A program made the position numbers and the translations under genes. A model generated the notes under the pieces. It was not told where the DNA came from and did not search any database. It was given only the letters and a program-made list of their open reading frames with translations. 10,874 nt of DNA from CAYMEV01 sp964431655 [NCBI: uncultured bacterium]. GTDB lineage: Bacteria; CAYMEV01. Shown here in pieces: positions 5,967 through 10,874 of this stretch. How positions within the stretch are numbered: position 1 is the stretch's first letter; each line of letters starts with the position of its first letter. The DNA is taken from positions 1 through 10,874 of the forward strand of contig CAYSKJ010000111.1 in NCBI GenBank assembly GCA_964431655.1, in the 5' to 3' direction.

Positions 5967-7619
5967 CTAAATATCCTTTTTATTTTTTATGGCTTCATCC
6001 ACAGTTTCCATGCCACCGAGCATGCGCAGAAGCTCGGCTTCCTTCTGGGTTTTGTCCAGGTGCATGGATGTGATGACAGGGAAGTCACCCTTTATGCTTT
6101 TCTCGATAAAGATGTGGTGCCGGCTGTACTTTGCTATCTGGGGCAGGTGGGTTATCACGATTACCTGACCGTTAGAAGCCATCTCCCTTAAAAGGACGCC
6201 TATCTTGTTTGCAGTCTCCCCGCCAATACCGTTGTCAATCTCGTCAAAGATGCTTATTGGCCTGTCTTCGGCGGATTTGAATATGCTCCTGACAGCCAGG
6301 GATATCCTGGAGAGCTCGCCTCCGCTGGTAATCTGGCTTAAGGGCAGGGGGGCTATATTGTAGTGCGGGGAATAGGCAAACTCTATTCTGTCCCGTCCGT
6401 TTACCGTATATCCGGAGATTTCCTGGGCCTGCTCCAGCTTTATATCAAAGAGGGCATTGTCCATGCACATCTCCTTCAGCTTTTCCATGATCCTGCGGGT
6501 TATATTGTCAGCACAGTCTGTCCTTGCCCTGGATATCTCACAGGCCTTTTCAGTTATGGCTTTTTCAAGGCTGGAAAGCTCATCTTCCCATTTCTGCATA
6601 TCTGTCTCGGTATTTTGAAGCTCATTGAGTTTTTGCTCAGCCTGCTGGAGGTAATCAAGCACATCTTTTTCCGTATCTCCGTATTTTTTAAACAGGTTCT
6701 CAAGGGTGTTCATTCTTTCTTCCAGAATGTCCATTCCTGATTCCGTATCTTCAGCAATAAGGCTTTCATCAATAATCTTGACTATATCCTGTATCATATA
6801 GTAAAAGTCATTAATTTTTTTCGGGTATTCCCCAAGGGAAGCTATATAGCCTGACAGGCTTTCCAGATCGCCTGCGATTGAGCCGAGCTTTGCATATATG
6901 CTGTTTTCAGACTCATAAAGCCCGCTCATTATGCTGTCCCTAAGCTTTGTGATTATTATCATGTTCTTTTGTATCTTTTTCTTTTCCTTCAGGGATTCAT
7001 ATTCCCCGGGTCTTATCTCTGAGCGTTTTATCTCGCCTATTTCATACTCAAGGTTATTTACAGTTCTCTCCCTTGTATGTTTTTCAGCCTTTAATGCCTC
7101 TATTTTTCTCTTTAATGACTGATAATGGTGAAAATGATCAGCATAAACATTAAGCATGGTTTCGATACCTGCCAGGCTGTCGAGTATCTGAAGCTGGTAA
7201 TCGCAGTTTAATAACAGCTGATTCTCATTCTGCCTGTAAATCTCAAAGAGCAGGGGAGCAAGCTTTTTCAGGAGGCTGCTGCTGGCAGGTATATCATTTA
7301 TGAAGCTTTTACTCTTGCCTGAAGAGGTAAGGGACCTTCTTATTATTATGGTATCCTCCTCGATGCCATACTCTGAAAGCAGGCGGGTTACGGCAGGATT
7401 CTTTCCCTTGTGGCTGAGGGTTATGCACAGTGTTGAATCCGTGTCCCTGTTAAGCTTGTAGGAGTCGTAGAAGGGCTGGCCGATGCAGGTCTGAATCGCT
7501 TTGACAAGGACTGACTTGCCGGCGCCGGTCTCGCCTGTGATGACATTGAAGCCTTCCCTGAAATCTATGTCCATCTTCTCAATAAGCAGGAAATTCTTAA
7601 TATAGATATTAGTAAGCAT
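5967..7619 (-). CDS. recN: DNA repair protein RecN
   Basis: RecN is an SMC-like ATPase acting in recombinational repair of double-strand breaks. At 550 aa it has the usual length. The N-terminal Walker A is GETGAGKS (29-36). A central coiled-coil region rich in Lys/Glu runs roughly from 160 to 385. The C-terminal half has the ABC signature SGGELSR (432-438), Walker B ISIFDEID (455-462, catalytic Glu460), the GIGG D-loop and the ITHLPQIA switch (489-496), then the family's ELLRMLGG. The segment that is commonly HGQHEHQ-like reads RQNENQ here, a mild divergence. The ATG at 7619 overlaps the end of nadK by 11 bases, so translation is probably coupled. No LexA-like box was recognised near the operon promoter. 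Confidence 0.96.
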   Translation of the reverse strand: MLTNIYIKNFLLIEKMDIDFREGFNVITGETGAGKSVLVKAIQTCIGQPFYDSYKLNRDTDSTLCITLSHKGKNPAVTRLLSEYGIEEDTIIIRRSLTSSGKSKSFINDIPASSSLLKKLAPLLFEIYRQNENQLLLNCDYQLQILDSLAGIETMLNVYADHFHHYQSLKRKIEALKAEKHTRERTVNNLEYEIGEIKRSEIRPGEYESLKEKKKIQKNMIIITKLRDSIMSGLYESENSIYAKLGSIAGDLESLSGYIASLGEYPKKINDFYYMIQDIVKIIDESLIAEDTESGMDILEERMNTLENLFKKYGDTEKDVLDYLQQAEQKLNELQNTETDMQKWEDELSSLEKAITEKACEISRARTDCADNITRRIMEKLKEMCMDNALFDIKLEQAQEISGYTVNGRDRIEFAYSPHYNIAPLPLSQITSGGELSRISLAVRSIFKSAEDRPISIFDEIDNGIGGETANKIGVLLREMASNGQVIVITHLPQIAKYSRHHIFIEKSIKGDFPVITSMHLDKTQKEAELLRMLGGMETVDEAIKNKKDI

Positions 7620-8478
7620 TGCCTATGCCCCAGTGGAGTTTTTTCTTCAGTATATCATAGTAATTCCTGCTTCTGGCATGAATGATTGGGATGGGTTTCC
7701 GGGCGCTTTTAACCGTAAGGGTCAAATCATCCCTGATACAGTGGGCAACCTGGCCGTCTGCAGTTACGATTAGATTCTTCTGGGTTCCCGATAGGGGAAC
7801 TGATATTACGGAGTCCTCGGGTATTACCAGGGGCCTGTGGGTGAGGCTGTGGGGTGATATGGGGGATATGAGCAGGGCCTTGACCCTGGGGTTCACCACC
7901 GGCCCCCCCACCGAAAGATTATAGGCAGAGCTGCCTGTGGTGGTTGAAATTATTATGCCGTCGGCCACATAGGTGGTCAGTGGAAGGCCGTTTATGTGGC
8001 AGTCCAGCTCTATTACCCTGGCCACGGTCTTGCTGGTAACCACAATGTCATTGAGGGCGTAATTCCTGTATATAAGCCGGTCATCTTCGGTAATGGTGCT
8101 TTCAAGCATAAGCCTTGTGTCAATGCTGTAATTACCCTTTATTATCTCCTCCAGGGTAATGCATGCCATGTCAGCAGGGATTTCAGTCAGGAAACCGAGT
8201 CTGCCGAGGTTGATGCCGGCCAGGGGAACATCATGGCCGTACAGTATTCTGGAAGCATAAAGGAAGGTGCCGTCCCCTCCAAAGATTATGCACAGGTCAA
8301 TGGCTCCGGGAAAATCTTTTATGTCTGCTTTTTCCATGGAAGGGAAAAGCAGGGACAAATATTCCGTCAGCAGTATTTCAGAGCCCTGTCGCCTGATAAG
8401 GGCAAAGACTCTTTCATATAGCTCTCTGTAGCTTTCTGAGTTATCTTTGGCAATTATGCCTATCCTCTTGAATTTCAT
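7609..8478 (-). CDS. nadK: NAD kinase
   Basis: It phosphorylates NAD to NADP in the cytoplasm, setting the NADP(H) supply. The 289-aa length is normal. Motifs seen: GGDGT (67-71), NLGRLGFLTE (90-99), the ND pair (143-144) that contacts substrate, DGIIISTTTGSSAYNLSVGGP (split: DGIIIS 174-179 and TTGSSAY 180-186), SPISPHSLTHRPLVIP (205-220) and TADGQ (239-243). It ends with a LHWG block like that of bacterial homologues. The start ATG overlaps the stop of the upstream Fe-S gene in ATGA (4 bases), with GGAG 8 bases upstream. The nadK-recN order is common in bacteria, so this neighbourhood is ordinary; the two genes ahead of it are less so. Confidence 0.96.
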   Translation of the reverse strand: MKFKRIGIIAKDNSESYRELYERVFALIRRQGSEILLTEYLSLLFPSMEKADIKDFPGAIDLCIIFGGDGTFLYASRILYGHDVPLAGINLGRLGFLTEIPADMACITLEEIIKGNYSIDTRLMLESTITEDDRLIYRNYALNDIVVTSKTVARVIELDCHINGLPLTTYVADGIIISTTTGSSAYNLSVGGPVVNPRVKALLISPISPHSLTHRPLVIPEDSVISVPLSGTQKNLIVTADGQVAHCIRDDLTLTVKSARKPIPIIHARSRNYYDILKKKLHWGIGNAY

Positions 8479-9659
8479 ATATCTGACTCCATTTTCAGTA
8501 TATTCAGCAGAAAGCTGGAGAGATGCAATAACCGCACTTCTCCGAAATAGCGGTGCATGCCGTCAGCGAGCCTCAACATGCACAGTGGACAGCTTGAAAT
8601 TACGGCAGAGGGTTTTTCAAACTTCCCGGCCGTTGCCTTTAGTATGGTCAGGCTGAGACTGCTGTTCTTTACGAAAAAACTGCCTCCTCCTCCGCAGCAG
8701 GAATCTATGACAGGCATATCTTCTTTAAGGGTATTTAACAGGCTGGAGGCACTCCTGACCGGGTGCTTTCCGCTGAAATGGCATGGCTGGTGATAAGCCG
8801 GAGAACCATTCTGGCTGTATTCAAAACTGCCGGCATAATCTTTCATCACTTCTGAGATATCCCTGACCCTGTCCCCGTCAATGCCGTACCATTCGATCAG
8901 AGCTGTCCTGCAGGTCGGGCAGGTGGTGATTATGCTTTCATGGGGAGTGGCTTTGAAGATATCAAGATTTTTTTTCTTTATCTCTTCTGCCTTTTTGTCA
9001 AAACCGTTGTAATAGAGGGGAAATCCGCAGCATGCAAGTCCTTCGGGTATTACAAAAGGTATATCCAGATTATCGAGCAGGGAAATGGTATCCTGTGCAA
9101 TTCCGGGGAGTATAATATTACTGCCGCATCCAGGAAAATACAGGTATTTCGGCTCTGATCCAGCTTCCCTTCTTATTTCCTTTTTTGTATATGCAGGTTT
9201 TCTGTAATAGTTCGGAAGTATGGTGGAAACAGGGAGTTTGACAAGCTTTAAGTAAAAGAAACTGCTGTCTGCATACTCTTTTGTCAGAAGGCTGAACAGC
9301 TCCCTGGGTACCATCCTGCTGAGACGGGTGAGTATCTCCGCATTCATAAGCACCCTGGATATCACTCTGTCTGCAAAGCTCTTTTTAATATTCCCGGCTT
9401 TGACCATGGAGATTAAATCCAGGTATTTTACGTCCTTTTCGCACACTCCCCTGCACCTTAAGCAGACCAGGCATTTGTCAATACCTTCTTTCAGCTCCTG
9501 GGCAATAAAATCTTCGTTCTCAAGGAGACCGAGGAGGGCTATACGGCCCCGGGATGAATAGAGTTCGCTTCGCAGTTCATTGTAAACAGGGCATACGGCG
9601 AGGCATCGCCCGCATTTAACGCATTCGGAAAGGATATTCCCGATAATTGTATCTGTCAT
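8475..9659 (-). CDS. Fe-S oxidoreductase with two 4Fe-4S sites and two CCG domains (GlcF/LldE/HdrB-like)
   Basis: It resembles the iron-sulfur subunit of glycolate or D-lactate dehydrogenases and of HdrD-type proteins, which pass electrons from a flavoprotein. The 394-aa protein has two ferredoxin-type motifs, Cys13/16/19/23 and Cys63/66/69/73 (the second followed by Glu rather than Pro). Two CCG domains follow: FPGCGSN with ACCGFP (Cys178, 210, 211) plus CPTC (247-250), then HQPCH with CCGGGG (Cys293, 321, 322) plus CPLC (357-360). A moderately hydrophobic linker lies at 95-150 with no clear membrane helix. ATG 9659 is preceded by GAGG and overlaps the upstream gene by 4 bases. No flavoprotein gene is adjacent, so substrate and partner are unknown and a glcF symbol would be unjustified. 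Confidence 0.9.
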   Translation of the reverse strand: MTDTIIGNILSECVKCGRCLAVCPVYNELRSELYSSRGRIALLGLLENEDFIAQELKEGIDKCLVCLRCRGVCEKDVKYLDLISMVKAGNIKKSFADRVISRVLMNAEILTRLSRMVPRELFSLLTKEYADSSFFYLKLVKLPVSTILPNYYRKPAYTKKEIRREAGSEPKYLYFPGCGSNIILPGIAQDTISLLDNLDIPFVIPEGLACCGFPLYYNGFDKKAEEIKKKNLDIFKATPHESIITTCPTCRTALIEWYGIDGDRVRDISEVMKDYAGSFEYSQNGSPAYHQPCHFSGKHPVRSASSLLNTLKEDMPVIDSCCGGGGSFFVKNSSLSLTILKATAGKFEKPSAVISSCPLCMLRLADGMHRYFGEVRLLHLSSFLLNILKMESDI

Positions 9660-10018
9660 GATTCCCTCTTTATAACTACAGGCCTGGGCATGTATTTTTT
9701 GCTTATCTTTCTCCTGTTTGCTGTCATGTGTATAAGTTCCCTTCCCAGTGTGTTCTCCCTGTATTTTTGCAAATAATCCCTTATTACAGGGTTTATAAAA
9801 ATTTTTTCAAGGTCGAACATGGACAGTACCTCGATAAGCACCAGGAATTTCTCTATATCGGAAAGGCTGTCGTCAATATAAAGCCTTTTTTCTTCCTTCA
9901 GTATGCAGTACCCGTTTATATGACTGCATTCCTTTATTACCTCCACATCAATCCTGGACAGAATATCCAGGCAGTAGTCAATAAGCCTGGGGAGTTCGCT
10001 TTGTTTAGTATGCAGCAT
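9656..10018 (-). CDS. Conserved-looking hypothetical protein, first gene of the nadK-recN operon
   Basis: I do not recognise a named family. The 120-aa protein is soluble-looking and probably helical in its middle (IEKFLVLIEVLSMFDLEKI), with a Gly-Tyr-Cys element (NGYCILKEEKRLYID) suggestive of a small beta hairpin before the helix, and a strongly basic C-terminus (ANRRKISKKYMPRPVVIKRES). Three Cys (16, 31, 38) are not in a metal-site spacing. No signal peptide is seen. The ATG at 10018 follows a GGTAAG sequence that is only a weak Shine-Dalgarno, behind a promoter ending near 10036. The stop overlaps the Fe-S gene start in ATGA, so the two are likely translated together, and a shared role is possible but unproven. 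Confidence 0.8.
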   Translation of the reverse strand: MLHTKQSELPRLIDYCLDILSRIDVEVIKECSHINGYCILKEEKRLYIDDSLSDIEKFLVLIEVLSMFDLEKIFINPVIRDYLQKYRENTLGRELIHMTANRRKISKKYMPRPVVIKRES

Positions 10019-10035
10019 AATAACTTACCAAATAT

Positions 10036-10063
10036 ATTATATATGCCTGAAGGATTTAATCAA
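10036..10063 (-). promoter_or_regulatory. Promoter of the hypothetical/Fe-S/nadK/recN operon
   Basis: On the - strand a -35 TTGATT (10058-10063), a 16-bp spacer and a perfect -10 TATAAT (10036-10041) precede the first ATG. Transcription would begin near 10029, giving a leader of only about 11 bases. The transposase relic begins about 35 bases further upstream. Confidence 0.65.
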
Positions 10064-10098
10064 GAAATATTAAAAAAAGCCTGTTGCATAAATAAAAT

Positions 10099-10825
10099 CC
10101 GGGACCAATACCTGTTATCAGCGACGAAGAGTTGCTGAAAGAGATAAAGGACAGAATCAACAATTCATTGTTCATTGGAGAAGGTCACAGAAAGATATGG
10201 GCTTTTCTAAAGTTTAGGAGGAACATTAAAGTAAGCAGAAGAAGAGTCCAGAATATCATGAGGGTAATAATCTGTTATCCCCTCATAGGGCGTTAAAAAG
10301 AGATACGAAACTGCATGATGGGACCATTACCACAAACAGGCCTGATATAATGTATGGTGTATGGAACAGATGCATCAAAAATATGGACCTGGGATCAGGG
10401 CTGGGTCTGGGTATTTACAGCAGTTGATCATTGTCATGGAGAGGTTGTTGGCTGGCATGCGGCTAAAAAGGGTACCAGGTTTGCAGCCTTGGAACCCATA
10501 ATGCAGGCATTAGGAAAATACTGGCATGGGTCCCGGGGCTAATTGCACCAGAGGCCTTCAGTTAAGAATGGATAATTGATGCCAGTATACATCAGATCAC
10601 TTCATTAATCAGATCAGATACTGGGGGATTACTCCCAGCTTTGGATACCCAAGATGACCAGAGACTAATGGAGTTGTAGAACGCTTCAACAGAACATTGA
10701 AGGAACAGATAATATATGGCAGGACCTATCGGAATGTAAAGGATTTATCCGATACTATAACAGGACTTTCGGAGATAAATCGATATATGTATTATAAGTA
10801 GCTCTGTAAGAGGGATTACGGATTT
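10099..10825 (+). pseudogene. Decayed IS3-family transposase (OrfB-like, DDE integrase core)
   Basis: Pieces of one transposase can be read by switching frames. Frame 1 from 10099 gives PVISDEELL, FIGEGHRKIWAFLKF and VSRRRVQNIMR, the region before the catalytic core. Frame 3 from about 10266 gives NNLLSPHRALK, HDGTIT and RPDIMYG. Frame 1 from about 10357 gives YGTDASKIWT (first catalytic Asp) and FTAVDHCHGEVVGWHAAKK to 10542. Frame 2 then gives GLQLRMDN, CQYTSDHF, PETNGVVERFNRTLKEQ (catalytic Glu) and NRYMYYK. Breaks: about one base lost near 10265, a 7-bp insertion between the GTATG repeats at 10352 and 10359, a shift near 10525-10540, and stops at 10577 and 10655 (TGA) and 10799 (TAG). No OrfA and no terminal repeats are visible, so it is a truncated, inactive relic. 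Confidence 0.88.
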
Positions 10826-10874
10826 ATTTTTTGTAGAACCCAATTTTCATTAACTTCATACCCAAAGGCTTTGA
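10826..10874. other. AT-rich tail after the transposase relic
   Basis: No gene, repeat end or inverted repeat could be supported here. It may hold the right end of the decayed element, but nothing in the sequence marks it. Confidence 0.4.

Noticed and set aside
7996-8421. A 141-codon + strand frame opposite nadK
   Set aside because: It mirrors well-conserved NAD kinase motifs and has no independent support.
9728-10138. A 136-codon + strand frame across the 120-aa gene and its promoter
   Set aside because: It is antisense to a gene with promoter and ATGA coupling, and its protein shows no family features. Its end runs into the transposase relic in a different frame from the homology.
10577-10657. 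Two in-frame TGA codons in the transposase, as possible TGA recoding
   Set aside because: TGA is the normal stop of pnp, the Fe-S gene, the 120-aa gene and the CheW-like gene, and the relic also has frameshifts and a TAG, so ordinary decay explains it.
1-10874. CRISPR array, prophage, toxin-antitoxin or defence genes
   Set aside because: No regularly spaced repeats, phage structural genes or known defence motifs were seen on either strand.

Overview
The window reads as chromosome of an anaerobic bacterium. It carries a housekeeping set (polynucleotide phosphorylase, dUTPase, adenylosuccinate synthetase, NAD kinase, RecN, three tRNAs), clear sigma70-type promoter elements and Shine-Dalgarno sequences at several genes. 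Overall base composition is intermediate. AGG/AGA for Arg and ATA for Ile are used heavily, and the tRNA genes do not encode CCA. The AmrS-like radical SAM enzyme and the CCG-type iron-sulfur oxidoreductase suggest anaerobic metabolism. The sequence alone does not fix the phylum; Nitrospirota/Omnitrophota-like or Desulfo-type lineages are a guess.

Layout, left to right. (1) The 3' part of pnp (1-1318) overlaps dut (1299-1748) on the + strand. (2) On the - strand, purA (2004-3317) is followed by tRNA-Lys(TTT) and tRNA-Glu(TTC). The tRNAs have their own promoter, and an intrinsic terminator at 1741-1776 ends the unit. (3) A 110-bp divergent promoter region precedes a + strand three-gene unit: a trans-polyprenyl diphosphate synthase, an AmrS-like radical SAM protein and a small protein that looks like a divergent CheW domain. 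(4) This unit converges on tRNA-Met(CAT) (-) and on a tightly overlapping - strand operon. In transcription order that operon is an unknown 120-aa protein, a GlcF/LldE-like Fe-S protein, nadK and recN, with a consensus-like promoter near 10036-10063 and a terminator after recN. (5) The right end (about 10099-10825, +) is a decayed IS3-family transposase relic with frameshifts and stop codons.

Most genes are standard. The unusual points are the gene company: a CheW-like protein coupled to AmrS and a prenyl synthase, and an orphan Fe-S oxidoreductase plus unknown protein at the head of the nadK-recN operon. The prenyl synthase also has a degenerate IPP-binding motif. I did not find convincing evidence of a wholly new system; the prenyl synthase/AmrS/CheW-like unit is the best candidate for follow-up.
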